Part shown: positions 1 to 8,881 of the stretch, one piece after another
Layout of the letters: each line of letters opens with the position of its first letter
Position numbering within the stretch: the stretch's first letter is position 1
Assembly (NCBI GenBank): GCA_964393825.1
Contig: CAYMUY010000001.1
Location: 186,001-250,000, forward strand
Origin: PFJX01 sp964393825
GTDB taxonomy: Bacteria; Pseudomonadota; Gammaproteobacteria; Burkholderiales; Thiobacillaceae
Reading direction: 5' to 3'
Length of the DNA stretch: 64,000 bases
Translations under genes and position numbers: made by a program
Notes under the pieces: model-generated
The model's database searches: none
What the model was told of the DNA's origin: nothing
What the model saw: the letters and a program-made list of their open reading frames with translations, nothing else

Positions 1-2378
1 TCGTCACGCAGGCCAAACAGATGGGCATGACGCACAGGGCATTCCGTTCGTGGTGAGCTTGTCGAACCATGAACGGAATGCCCTTCGACAAGCTCAGGGC
101 AAACGGTGGACGGGCGCTTGACGAAAATCCCAATCGCCACGCCCTGCTGAATATCAAAGACGTTTTCTTCCTTGCCGCCATCCGGGGCTGTCTCCTTCTT
201 CTTGCTGTTGCCGTGCAGGTCAAACAGGTAAAGATCGTTGAAACTTGCCATCAGGCTACAGCGCATGCCCCGGAAAGTCGGATTGTCCAGGTAGCCGTGG
301 TTGGTGATGAAGGCCAACGTGCCGCAGCCGGTGCGGTCTAGCTCCCATTGCCCCAGGCGGATGAACTTGACGTAATCGTCGTTGAGCCATTTGGGGTTTC
401 TCTCGCCCAGGGGCGCGCCATCGAGCATGAAGTAATTGCCGGTGGCGCCACCTTCACCGTGCAGCAGGTGAACGATCCATTCGCCGGCGTTGCTGGAATG
501 GCCGGAATACGGCGGATTGCCCACCACCACCGTAAACCGCACATCCCGCTTCACATTGGCCACCGCCAGCGCTTCATGCGCCAACGCTGGGGCAAGCACT
601 TCCAATTGCGGCTGAACTTCATGCGCCGGTTCCAGCGCATTGGTCAGATAGACCCGTACCCGTTCCTCGCTGCCGAAGCGGTAGCCGGTCTCGAACAGCT
701 TGAGGCCGATCTTCATGTGGGCGATGGCATAGGGCGCCATCATCAGTTCGTAGCCGTACAGGCGCGGCAGCAATGCGCGGGGAACGTAGGCGTTCCAGTA
801 GTCGGTGAATGACTTGAAAGGCCTCTCACCCCTACCCTCTCCGAACTGTGGGAGAGGGGATAAGCGGGGCATGACCAATGGCCCTGCCTTGTTCCATTTT
901 TCGGTCAGGGTGCGGTGGATAACGTTGATGACTTCGACCAGGAAGGTGGCGGTGCCGGTGGCGGGGTCAAGGATGGTGACGAAGGGAGCGTCGGGGGAGG
1001 TGCCGGTGGGGATGACGAAAGGCGAAATCCCCCCCGGCCCCCCTTTTTCAAAGGAGGGAGAAGCTGTTGCGGGCGCTGACGTGTTGGCTTCCGTTCCCCC
1101 CTTTATCAAAGGGGGGCTAGGGGGGATTTGTCGTGCGGCCATTTCGCCCCAGGTAATGGTGGAAGCCAGTCCATCCTCCAGGCCGAATTCCGTTTGCAGC
1201 AGTTCATGAACGCTGCGGACGATGTAGCTGACTACCGGCTGCGGGGTGTAGAAGACGCCGCGTTGTTTCTTCTGCGGCTTGTCATAAGCGGCGAGGAAGT
1301 GTTCGTAGAAGTGGATAACCGGGTCTTCGTTGGGGTTCTTGTTGCCGAAGTCAGCGATGACGGCGGGCAGGTCGGTTTCATCGCCGCGCAGAAGTTCCAC
1401 CACGTCCTGAATGCCCAACTCGTCGAAGTCGATGCCTCCTTTGCGTCCCCCCACCTTGAGGAAGGTTTGTAGCATTTCCTTCAGGAAAGGGTTGGTAACC
1501 GGGACGATGTTGGCGATGTCGTCGGCCAGCAGCGCGGTGCCGTGGCGGCCTTCGCTCATCTCGGTGCGCGAGATGGCGGCGGTGAGCAGGCCGTAGGTGA
1601 TGGTCTGGGCGTAGGTGTCGGCGAAGTGGGCCGGTGTGAGGTCGTGGATCAGCGCGGTCTGGAAGGCCTTGAAGAGTTGGGTGAGCGGGCCTTTCTCGGA
1701 CTCGGCGGCGAGCATGCGGCGGGCCTTGTCGCGGATGCCGCGCGCCAGGCGGGCGAGTTCCTCGGCGAGCAGGTCGGCGGTACGAATGACGTGGCCGATC
1801 TTGTGTTTGAACGGTTTGCGCCAGGCCAAGCGCCAAGCCTGGGCGTCGCCCTCGTCCTCCGGCCAGCGCAGACGCTCGCGCAAAGTCTGGTCGAGTTGGG
1901 CGAGCTTGAGCGGGGTATCGCCACCGTCCCAGCCCAGGACATGCAGGGTGGGCAGGTCGCCGGGGTTCTGGTGGAAGTGGGCGAAGGCGATTTCGCGATT
2001 GTCTGTGACGTCCTCGCCGAAGGCGGTGACGAACAACAAATCCTCGGCGTGCCAAGCGGGCGCGGCGGCCTTGTTGGCTGAGGCGCGCTTCTTGATGACC
2101 AGGTGGGAGAGGATGCGGCGCAACACCACCACCGGCAATTTCTTGTGCTCGAATTCGACGAAAAAGATACCCCAGGGCTGGCCGTGGGCGAGCGGACGCA
2201 ACTGGTGGATGGCCTTGATGCGGGCAGCGTCGTCTTCCTTGAGGCCCAGTTCTTCCGGCGCGTAGGCGAAGGCGGCGTCTTCCAGGCTGTAACCCTGAAG
2301 CGGCCAGTCGAGCTTTTCCTCTAGGTAGACCAGCAGGTCGTCGAAGTTGTGGATTTCTTGCAGGGCAGGCATGGGCAT
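1..2378 (-). CDS. Adenine-specific DNA methyltransferase (N6 type), partial, C-terminus off the window
   Basis: An open frame of about 792 codons runs from ATG at 2378 off the left edge with no stop, so the C-terminus is missing. The start overlaps the stop of the helicase gene by one base (TGATG); a second ATG at 2372 is possible. The SAM-binding motif reads DPATGTATFL near residue 471 and the catalytic motif is NPPY near residue 621, which together define an N6-adenine methyltransferase of the gamma-type order. Just before the SAM motif, GVFYTPQPVV is typical of type I, IIG and ISP methylases. The roughly 400-residue N-terminal part is not recognised. Three palindromic repeats lie inside the frame (41-106, 822-860, 1024-1131) and add low-complexity peptide without breaking it. 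With the upstream PLD/SNF2 gene it probably forms a restriction or phage-defence module. It could instead be a partially decayed gene, since the insertion near 835 falls between the SAM and NPPY motifs. Confidence 0.85.
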   Translation of the reverse strand, partial: MPMPALQEIHNFDDLLVYLEEKLDWPLQGYSLEDAAFAYAPEELGLKEDDAARIKAIHQLRPLAHGQPWGIFFVEFEHKKLPVVVLRRILSHLVIKKRASANKAAAPAWHAEDLLFVTAFGEDVTDNREIAFAHFHQNPGDLPTLHVLGWDGGDTPLKLAQLDQTLRERLRWPEDEGDAQAWRLAWRKPFKHKIGHVIRTADLLAEELARLARGIRDKARRMLAAESEKGPLTQLFKAFQTALIHDLTPAHFADTYAQTITYGLLTAAISRTEMSEGRHGTALLADDIANIVPVTNPFLKEMLQTFLKVGGRKGGIDFDELGIQDVVELLRGDETDLPAVIADFGNKNPNEDPVIHFYEHFLAAYDKPQKKQRGVFYTPQPVVSYIVRSVHELLQTEFGLEDGLASTITWGEMAARQIPPSPPLIKGGTEANTSAPATASPSFEKGGPGGISPFVIPTGTSPDAPFVTILDPATGTATFLVEVINVIHRTLTEKWNKAGPLVMPRLSPLPQFGEGRGERPFKSFTDYWNAYVPRALLPRLYGYELMMAPYAIAHMKIGLKLFETGYRFGSEERVRVYLTNALEPAHEVQPQLEVLAPALAHEALAVANVKRDVRFTVVVGNPPYSGHSSNAGEWIVHLLHGEGGATGNYFMLDGAPLGERNPKWLNDDYVKFIRLGQWELDRTGCGTLAFITNHGYLDNPTFRGMRCSLMASFNDLYLFDLHGNSKKKETAPDGGKEENVFDIQQGVAIGIFVKRPSTVCPELVEGHSVHGSTSSPRTECPVRHAHLFGLRD
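41..106. repeat. Palindromic repeat inside the methyltransferase frame (GAGCTTGTCGAA type)
   Basis: Two nested dyads are visible. ATTCCGTTC at 41-49 pairs with GAACGGAAT at 71-79, and GAGCTTGTCGAA at about 55-66 pairs with TTCGACAAGCTC at 84-95. The element is read in frame by the methyltransferase on the minus strand. GAGCTTGTCGAA palindromes are familiar dispersed intergenic elements in many proteobacterial genomes; its place inside a gene is the odd point. Confidence 0.75.
822..860. repeat. Short hairpin repeat inside the methyltransferase frame
   Basis: CCCTCTCC at 835-842 pairs with GGAGAGGG at 851-858 around an eight-base loop, flanked by pyrimidine-rich sequence. It adds a stretch rich in Pro, Gly, Glu and Arg to the methyltransferase between its SAM motif and NPPY motif, and keeps the frame. 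The type resembles short dispersed hairpins that normally sit between genes. Confidence 0.65.
1024..1131. repeat. Inverted-repeat element inside the methyltransferase frame
   Basis: Two C/G-tract arms face each other: about 1024-1059 (AAATCCCCCCCGG, then CTTTTTCAAAGGAGG) and about 1094-1131 (CCCCCCTTTATCAAAGGG, then GGGGGGATTT). A 34-base spacer separates them. The minus-strand frame crosses the whole element without a stop and gives a Pro/Gly/Lys-rich insert of about 36 residues, shortly before the methyltransferase SAM motif. Confidence 0.75.
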
Positions 2379-5300
2379 CAATTCAACTCCATCCAGCACT
2401 TGAGCACCGGTGCTACCCCCAGGGGGGCTTGCAACGGTTTTAGGAATTCGGAGGTGAGTTGTTTTTCCACCTTCTTGCGCAGGTTACTCAGTGTGGCGTG
2501 TTCCAGCTTGATCTGGCGCGGGGTATCGGGGGTGGAGCGGATGAGGTCGGCGATGGCGCCAGTGTCGGTGAGCGGTTTGTCTCTCGCAAGGTCGTAACAG
2601 GCCCAGACGGTGAGGCCGGCAGTGTCGGACCAACGGGGTTGGCCGGTGTCGTTGTCGACAAGTTTGGCGTCGGGGCGGGGAATGCGGTAGCAGAAGAACA
2701 CCGCCCGGCTATCTGCGGCGGGATGCGCCTTGCCGGAAAAAACCTTGAGTGGGAAACCTGCGAGCTTCCCGGCCAGGTCAGGTTGTTCGGCAAGCAGGCG
2801 TTCGTATTCCAGGCGCAGACTTTCCGTGTCAGAAAGCTGGCCTTCGCATTGCTCGTTGAGTTCCTTTACCGGATCGAAGTCGTCGTCCGGGGTAAGCAGC
2901 TTGCGGCCTTCAATGCCCAGTGTTCGGGATATGACCAGGGTCTTGTGGGTGACGCGTTGGAACAGGCGCAAGAGTTCATCCAGTTCGTCCGGCGGCAGAA
3001 AATTCCAGAAGGCGGTCTTGCCGCGCAGCTTCCCGCGCCCAGGGTGATCGGCGACGATGCGCGCCTCGATGTTCGGATTCATGCGCCGGTCCACCCGGCC
3101 GATGCGCTGCATCAGGCGCACCGGATTCCAGTGCAGGTCGTAGTTGATCAGGCGGGTGGCATCCTGCAGGTTGAGGCCTTCGGAAAGGACATCGGTGGCG
3201 ATGAGGATGCGGATTTCCTGCTTGCCCTCGGCGACGAGGTCGGCCGTCGAGCTGTCGTTGTAGTAGGGTGAAAAGCGGCGGATGACGTCGCTGCGCTGCT
3301 TCTGGGAGCTGCCGCCGTCAATGCGGCAGAGTCCGTCGAAACCGGCCAGGCCAAGCTGGGTTTCCAGATAGCGGGCGGTGTCGGCGAACTCGGTGAAGAG
3401 AATGACCTTTTCTTTCTTCAATACCGGGTCGGTTTTGAGCAACTTGATGAGGGCCTTGAGTTTGTCGTCGCGCTCGGGCTTGGCTTCACTCAGCAGATCA
3501 AGGAATTCGGCGAGTTGGTCCAGGTCGTCGAAGGTGTCGTCGATGATTTCATCGACCTTGTAGAGATCGGCATCCAGTTGCTCGACGGCGGCCAGGTGGC
3601 CTTCGGTGAGGAATTCCTCGACTTGATCCTCGTCGGCGTCATCCGGCCAGAGTTCGTGGTTGTGGGTCTGAGTATGGCCGATGAGCGCGCCGTGTTTGAT
3701 CTTCCAGCGTTCCAGGCGGCGCAGGTCGTGGTCGGATTGACTATGCACGGTGACCCAGGCCAGGAGCTTTTGCAGCAGTCGCCAGCAGGAGCCGCCAAAA
3801 GCGCTGGCGGAGCTTTCGAAGCGCTTGAGGAACAGGGTGCGAACCAGGGTGACCACCTGCTTCTGGCGGCCTTCGTCAAACGAGGTCAGCAGCGGGTCGG
3901 ACAGGTCGCCTTTCCAGTAGGCCAGGGGGTAGTAGACACCGAGTACGAACAGGGGTTTCTTCTTGTTGAAAGCTTGTTCCACGGCGGTGAGCAGCTTGCC
4001 GTAAGTCGCCTTGAGGTTGTAAGCCACCACCTTGGGCGCTTCCCGTTCGGGGAAAAGGGCTTCGTTGGCACCTTGTTGTTTCTGGCTGCTCTTGACGTAG
4101 GCCCGACTGCGCTGCACGACTAGGGCAGCGAAAACGCTATCACTGCGCAAAGCATCTTCGGCGGCAAAGATTTCCGGGCCGAATTCGAGTTGCAGGCTGG
4201 TCTCCTCGCCCAGCTTGCCCAGCAGATGCTTTTCCAACAGGTTGAAGTGGGCACGCAGGTTATGAATGCCCAACTGATTCACGAAAACCTGTTCATCACC
4301 GGACAACTCGACCATGTGTCGGAAGTCGTGAATCGAATTGTTCACAGGGGTCGCAGTGAGTAAATAGAGCTGCTTGGGCCGCTCTCCTCTTTGCAGATAC
4401 TCCTGCAACAGGCGGTAACGCGATGGCGCCTTCTCGCCCTTGCCGGCAATGCCGGGGTTGCGGAAGTGGTGGGCTTCGTCAATGAGCACCACATCGGCAT
4501 CGCGCAGGGTCAGTTCGATGTCGCGCTGCCAGTGGCCTTTGCGTTGCAGGTCGGTGTGGTTGTAGAGGACGAAGTTGACGAAACCGCTGTTCAAATCGGG
4601 CAGGTACTTGCGGATGGCGCGTTCCCAGACGTCTTCCCGCGCGGCCTTGGGGGCGAACAGCACGACCCGCTTGCCCTCGCGAACCACCATGCGCTCCAGC
4701 AGCATGAGGCCGACGAAGGTTTTGCCCAGGCCGACGCCATCGCACAGAAAGGCCATGCCGAAGCGGTTGGCGATCTGGATGAGGTTTTTGTAAGCGTCCT
4801 GTTGGTACTTGGCGAGAATGGGAAAAAGACTGGATTGCTCACGGTCCCATTCATCCGGGGTGAGTTCATGCCCACGCATGAGTTCATCCAGCGCTTTGAT
4901 CCAGACTTCGAAGGGGCTGTAATCGCGGGTGTGTCGTTCCAGTGTGCGCAGGACGTCCGGCGTCACGTCTTCGGCGTTGCCCCAGTGGCGCTCATACCAT
5001 TCCTGCAACAGGCCGACTTCCGAACCGCGTATCTGGACGTTGAGTTCGACGTTGTCCGTGAGACCGGGGTAGGTGAAGTTGGAAGAGCCGACCAAGCCGA
5101 AGGAACCGATCACGGCAGCGCGCCCGTGTGTCAGGTAGGCCTTGGCGTGGAATTTGTCCTTGCGGTACACCCGACATTGAATCTTGCCACTACGGATGGC
5201 TTCGACGATGGCCGGAACACCAGCCAGAAAATCATTCTGGGCTTTCTCTGTTTCCAGGCTGGCATCCAATCGGTCGCTGATTTTCTGCAAGCCTTGCACG

Positions 5301-5521
5301 AATGCGCGCTTGGTGCGAAGGGAAACTTCATCACCCATGAGGATGCGGAGACGCTCGACCGATTGCCACTTTTCTTCAAGCGCCAGCAGCGCGCCGATCT
5401 CGAAATAGCCGGTGGCGATGTCGATGGTGCTGGAGAGTTCGCACCAGTCTTTCAGATAGGAGTGGACTTTCCAGTCGGCGTCACTGTTATCGACGATGAA
5501 GAGGTCTGAAGCGGATTTCAC
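2378..5521 (-). CDS. PLD-domain nuclease fused to SNF2-type helicase
   Basis: This 1047-residue protein is probably a DNA translocase with an attached nuclease. The N-terminal phospholipase-D-like domain shows HAK at 125-127 and GSSNFT at 145-150. The helicase core follows with Walker A GVGLGKT near 262, DEAH at 348-351, TATP near 389, ATDVLSEG near 775 and the arginine-finger motif QRIGRVDRR ending near 813. The order of motifs is that of SNF2/RapA-like ATPases. Only one HxK motif is visible, so the PLD domain would need to dimerise to be active. It starts with GTG at 5521 behind a weak ribosome site and overlaps the methyltransferase gene by one base, so the two are almost certainly cotranslated. 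The pairing resembles type ISP restriction enzymes or DISARM components, but no other members of those systems are present here. Confidence 0.9.
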   Translation of the reverse strand: MKSASDLFIVDNSDADWKVHSYLKDWCELSSTIDIATGYFEIGALLALEEKWQSVERLRILMGDEVSLRTKRAFVQGLQKISDRLDASLETEKAQNDFLAGVPAIVEAIRSGKIQCRVYRKDKFHAKAYLTHGRAAVIGSFGLVGSSNFTYPGLTDNVELNVQIRGSEVGLLQEWYERHWGNAEDVTPDVLRTLERHTRDYSPFEVWIKALDELMRGHELTPDEWDREQSSLFPILAKYQQDAYKNLIQIANRFGMAFLCDGVGLGKTFVGLMLLERMVVREGKRVVLFAPKAAREDVWERAIRKYLPDLNSGFVNFVLYNHTDLQRKGHWQRDIELTLRDADVVLIDEAHHFRNPGIAGKGEKAPSRYRLLQEYLQRGERPKQLYLLTATPVNNSIHDFRHMVELSGDEQVFVNQLGIHNLRAHFNLLEKHLLGKLGEETSLQLEFGPEIFAAEDALRSDSVFAALVVQRSRAYVKSSQKQQGANEALFPEREAPKVVAYNLKATYGKLLTAVEQAFNKKKPLFVLGVYYPLAYWKGDLSDPLLTSFDEGRQKQVVTLVRTLFLKRFESSASAFGGSCWRLLQKLLAWVTVHSQSDHDLRRLERWKIKHGALIGHTQTHNHELWPDDADEDQVEEFLTEGHLAAVEQLDADLYKVDEIIDDTFDDLDQLAEFLDLLSEAKPERDDKLKALIKLLKTDPVLKKEKVILFTEFADTARYLETQLGLAGFDGLCRIDGGSSQKQRSDVIRRFSPYYNDSSTADLVAEGKQEIRILIATDVLSEGLNLQDATRLINYDLHWNPVRLMQRIGRVDRRMNPNIEARIVADHPGRGKLRGKTAFWNFLPPDELDELLRLFQRVTHKTLVISRTLGIEGRKLLTPDDDFDPVKELNEQCEGQLSDTESLRLEYERLLAEQPDLAGKLAGFPLKVFSGKAHPAADSRAVFFCYRIPRPDAKLVDNDTGQPRWSDTAGLTVWACYDLARDKPLTDTGAIADLIRSTPDTPRQIKLEHATLSNLRKKVEKQLTSEFLKPLQAPLGVAPVLKCWMELN

Positions 5522-5602
5522 CCTGTGCCTGTTGTTTTAATGTGTTGTTCGAAATGGATAGCCGATGCTGTTACCCAACCTTACAAAGGATGACGCAGCA
5601 GC

Positions 5603-6898
5603 TTAACAACTCGCCGCGTGGGTGATCGCCGCGAAGCGCTCGAAATACTCCGGGAAGGTCTTGTTCACGCACTTCGGGTCGTTGATGCGGATCGGCACCC
5701 CGGCCAGGGCGATCAGGGAGAAGCACATGGCCATGCGGTGGTCGTCGTAGGTGTCGATTTCGGCGTTGGGAGTGAGTTTGCCGGGGGGGGTGATACGGAT
5801 GAAATCGGCGCCCTCCTCCACCTGGGCGCCGACCTTGCGCAATTCGGTGGCCATGGCGGCAATCCGGTCGGTTTCCTTGACCCGCCAGGAAGCGATGTTC
5901 GTCAGCGTGGTGGTGCCGTTGGCGAACAGGGCGAGGATGGCCAGGGTCATCGCCGCGTCGGGGATATGGTTGCAGTCGAGGTCGATGGCGTGGAGGCGGT
6001 CGGCGCAGCCGAGGCGGCATTCCACCCAGTTGGGGCCGAAGCCGATTTCCGCGCCCATGCGTGCCAGCGCCTCGGCGAAGCGGACATCGCCCTGGATGCT
6101 GTTGCGGCCGATCCCCTCGACACGCACCGGGCCGTGGCCGATGGCCCCGGCGGCGAGGAAGTAGGAGGCCGATGAGGCATCGCCTTCCACTTCGATTTCT
6201 CCGGGGCTCCTGTAGGCGGCGGCGGGGATGGTGAAGCGCTGCCAGCCGGCACGCTTCACCTCGATGCCATAGCGTTTCATGAGGTTGAGGGTGATCTCGA
6301 CGTAAGGCTTGGAAATCAGTTCGCCCTCGACCACGACAGTGATGTCGCGTCCCAGCAGTGGCGCGGACAGCAGCAGCCCGGTGAGGTACTGGCTGGAGAC
6401 GTTGCCCTTGACGCGCATCTCGCTGGCATCGCCTTCATGGGGCAGGATGTGCAAGGGTGGGAAGCCGTCGTTTTCGGTGTAGTCGATCTGGGCGCCGGCC
6501 TGGCGCAGGGCGTCGACCAGGTCACCAATGGGCCGCTCGTGCATGCGCGGCACGCCGGACAGGGTGTAGTCGCCGCCGCTCATGGCGCAGGCCGCGGTCA
6601 GCGAGCGGAAGGCGGTACCGGCGTTGCCGAGGAACAGGCTGGCGTATTTCACCGGAAAGGCGCCCGCGACGCCGTCGACGAGATGATCGTCGCCATCACG
6701 CCGCCAGCTCACGCCCAGCCGGTGCAGGGCGTCGAGCATGACGCGGGTGTCGTCGGAGTCGAGCAGGCCCTTGATCCGGGTCTGGCCGCTGGCCAGGGCA
6801 GAGAGCAGCAGGACGCGGTTGGAGATGCTTTTCGAGCCGGGCAGGCGCACCGTGCCGCGCGCGCCCGCGAGGGGCGACAGGTCGAGATGTTCGCTCAT
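5603..6898 (-). CDS. aroA: 3-phosphoshikimate 1-carboxyvinyltransferase (EPSP synthase)
   Basis: This enzyme joins phosphoenolpyruvate to shikimate 3-phosphate in the sixth step of the shikimate pathway, in the cytoplasm. The protein has 431 residues, the normal length. The N-terminal LPGSKSISNRVLLL segment binds substrate, and GNAGTAFR and DDHRMAMCF are characteristic later motifs. The ATG overlaps the tyrA stop by four bases. It is the last gene of the serC-serA-pheA-hisC-tyrA-aroA run. In many betaproteobacteria cmk and rpsA come next, whereas here a helicase gene follows. Confidence 0.97.
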   Translation of the reverse strand: MSEHLDLSPLAGARGTVRLPGSKSISNRVLLLSALASGQTRIKGLLDSDDTRVMLDALHRLGVSWRRDGDDHLVDGVAGAFPVKYASLFLGNAGTAFRSLTAACAMSGGDYTLSGVPRMHERPIGDLVDALRQAGAQIDYTENDGFPPLHILPHEGDASEMRVKGNVSSQYLTGLLLSAPLLGRDITVVVEGELISKPYVEITLNLMKRYGIEVKRAGWQRFTIPAAAYRSPGEIEVEGDASSASYFLAAGAIGHGPVRVEGIGRNSIQGDVRFAEALARMGAEIGFGPNWVECRLGCADRLHAIDLDCNHIPDAAMTLAILALFANGTTTLTNIASWRVKETDRIAAMATELRKVGAQVEEGADFIRITPPGKLTPNAEIDTYDDHRMAMCFSLIALAGVPIRINDPKCVNKTFPEYFERFAAITHAASC

Positions 6899-7764
6899 GT
6901 GTTTTTGCCTTTGATCCAGTGTTGTCGGGCCTGGCGGGCACGCGCGAACAGGTCTTCCAGCCCCTGTCCGTCACGTGATTCGATGAGGCCACGGATGGCT
7001 TGCAGTTTGTCGATGTAGGTGTCCAGTTCGCCGAGCAGGGCGTCGCGGTTGGCCAGGGCGATATCGCGCCACATCTCCGGATGGCTGCCGGCGATGCGGG
7101 TGAAGTCGCGGAAGCCGGTGCCGGCGAAGCGGAAGAAGATGTCGGCATCCGGGCGCGCCGCCAGTTCCTCCATCAGGGCGAAGGCGGCCAGGTGCGGCAG
7201 GTGGCTGACCGCTGCGAAGACGCGGTCATGGTCTGTTTCCGTCATGCGGGCCACCCGCGCGGTACAGGCCTGCCAGAGTGCTTCCACCCGATCCACGTCT
7301 TCGGCGCGGTTTTCCGGCAGGGGAGTCAGGATCACCGGCTTGCCTTCGAATAGATGCGCGTGGGCGGCGCCGGCGCCGTTGGTTTCCGCGCCGGCGATGG
7401 GGTGGCCGGGAATGAACTGGCCGATCTTGCCGCCCAGCGCGGCGCGCGCGGCGGCGATGACATCCATCTTGGTGCTGCCGGCATCGGTCAGCAGGGCCCC
7501 CGCCGGCAAGGCCTCGGCCAATTCACGGAACATGGCCGGCATGGCACCCACCGGAATCGCGGCGAATACCAGGTCCGCGTCCTTGATCGCGGCCGTCGCA
7601 TCGTCGCCGATGTCATCGATGACGCCGATCTTCAGCGCGTGTTCGAGGTTGGCGCGGCCCCGGCCGACGCCGGTGACACGCTCGACCAGCCCCTTGCGTT
7701 TCAGCGCCAGGGCGAAGGAACCGCCGATCAGGCCGGCACCGATGACCACCAGATGCTTGATCAT
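6895..7764 (-). CDS. tyrA: Prephenate/arogenate dehydrogenase
   Basis: This enzyme oxidatively decarboxylates prephenate (or arogenate) on the route to tyrosine. The 289-residue protein opens with a Rossmann motif GAGLIGGSFALAL, and HPIAGAE and SHLPHLAAFAL are typical of the family. There is no fused chorismate mutase domain; that activity is on PheA upstream. It overlaps hisC and aroA by four bases each, indicating translational coupling. Confidence 0.95.
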   Translation of the reverse strand: MIKHLVVIGAGLIGGSFALALKRKGLVERVTGVGRGRANLEHALKIGVIDDIGDDATAAIKDADLVFAAIPVGAMPAMFRELAEALPAGALLTDAGSTKMDVIAAARAALGGKIGQFIPGHPIAGAETNGAGAAHAHLFEGKPVILTPLPENRAEDVDRVEALWQACTARVARMTETDHDRVFAAVSHLPHLAAFALMEELAARPDADIFFRFAGTGFRDFTRIAGSHPEMWRDIALANRDALLGELDTYIDKLQAIRGLIESRDGQGLEDLFARARQARQHWIKGKNT

Positions 7765-8864
7765 GCCGGCTCCAGGATGTCGGCCAGCGCGGCCAGGAAG
7801 CGGTCGTTCTGTTCGGGCAGGCCGATGCTGACGCGCAAATGCCCGGGCAGGCCGTAGTTGCCGACCGGACGGACGATCACGCCACGGCGCAACAGGGACT
7901 GGAACACCTTGCCGGCATCGCCGACCTCGATGCAGACAAAATTGCCATGCGAGGGGATGTGGCTCAAACCCAGTTTCTCGCAGCCGGCGAGCAGTTGCGC
8001 CATGCCGGCATCGTTGACTGACTTGGCGCGGGCAAGAAAATCGTGGTCGTCGAGCGCCGCCGTCGCGGCGGCCAGGGCCAGGCTGTTGACGTTGAAGGGT
8101 TGCCGCACGCGATTGAGCAGGTCCGCCACCTCGGGGTGCGCCAGGGCGTAGCCCACGCGCAATCCGGCCAGGCCATAGGCCTTGGAAAAGGTGCGGGTGA
8201 GGATGAGGTTGGGAAATTCGTCCAGCCAGCGCGGCGAAGGCGCGCGCAGGTTTTCATCCAGGTATTCGCCATAGGCTTCGTCGAGCACCACGGCAACGCC
8301 GGCGGGGAGCGAGGCGAGAAAGGCGTGGAGCGCGGCGGCGTCGAGCAGGGTGCCGGTGGGGTTGTTCGGGTTGGCGATGAACACCAGGCGGGTGTCTTCC
8401 GCGATGGCCTCGCGCATGGCGGTCAGGTCGTGGCCGTAGTCGCGCGCGGGTGCGGCGATGCCGCGCGCGCCGGTGGCCTGGATGGCGAGCGGATACACGG
8501 CGAAGGCATGCTCGGAATAGACCGCGGAGACCCCGGGGCCGAGCAGCGCCCTTGCCGCCAGTTCGAGGACATCGTTGGAGCCGTTGCCGAGGACGATGCC
8601 GGCGATGTCGACGTCGAGCTTCGCGGCGATGGCCGTTTTCAGTTCGAAGCCATTGCCGTCCGGGTACAGGGCGAGTTCATCGAGGTGGGCGGTGATCGCG
8701 GCGCGTGCCTTCGGGCTGATGCCGAGGGGGTTCTCGTTGGACGCCAGTTTGACGATGTCGGCTTCGGCCAGGCCCATTTCACGGGCCAGTTCGCTGATCG
8801 GCTTGCCCGGTTGATAAGGCGCGATGGCGCGGATATGGGCGGGAGCCCGGTCGCGGAGGGTCAT
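7761..8864 (-). CDS. hisC: Histidinol-phosphate/aromatic aminotransferase
   Basis: This PLP-dependent class I/II aminotransferase has 367 residues from the chosen start. SNENPLG, NPNNPTG and the PLP-lysine segment TFSKAYGLAGLRVGY are visible. A strong Shine-Dalgarno AAGGAGG eight bases before the ATG at 8864 decides the start; the frame is open further up, with an ATG at 8885 that overlaps the pheA stop. Between pheA and tyrA it may serve as an aromatic aminotransferase as well as in histidine synthesis, as proposed for hisC copies in this context (inference). Confidence 0.94.
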   Translation of the reverse strand: MTLRDRAPAHIRAIAPYQPGKPISELAREMGLAEADIVKLASNENPLGISPKARAAITAHLDELALYPDGNGFELKTAIAAKLDVDIAGIVLGNGSNDVLELAARALLGPGVSAVYSEHAFAVYPLAIQATGARGIAAPARDYGHDLTAMREAIAEDTRLVFIANPNNPTGTLLDAAALHAFLASLPAGVAVVLDEAYGEYLDENLRAPSPRWLDEFPNLILTRTFSKAYGLAGLRVGYALAHPEVADLLNRVRQPFNVNSLALAAATAALDDHDFLARAKSVNDAGMAQLLAGCEKLGLSHIPSHGNFVCIEVGDAGKVFQSLLRRGVIVRPVGNYGLPGHLRVSIGLPEQNDRFLAALADILEPA

Positions 8865-8871
8865 GAACCGA

Positions 8872-8878
8872 TCCTCCT
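8872..8878 (-). promoter_or_regulatory. Strong ribosome binding site deciding the hisC start
   Basis: On the minus strand AAGGAGG stands eight bases before the ATG at 8864. The longer candidate start at 8885 lies upstream of it, so the downstream ATG is favoured. Confidence 0.7.
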
Positions 8879-8881
8879 TGC

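Noticed and set aside
1024..1131. Possible CRISPR-like or terminator structure
   Set aside because: There are only two inverted arms, no regular direct repeats and spacers, and it lies within a coding frame.
69..2324. Series of plus-strand open frames at the left end
   Set aside because: They are antisense to the methyltransferase, whose frame is open over the whole stretch and holds its motifs.
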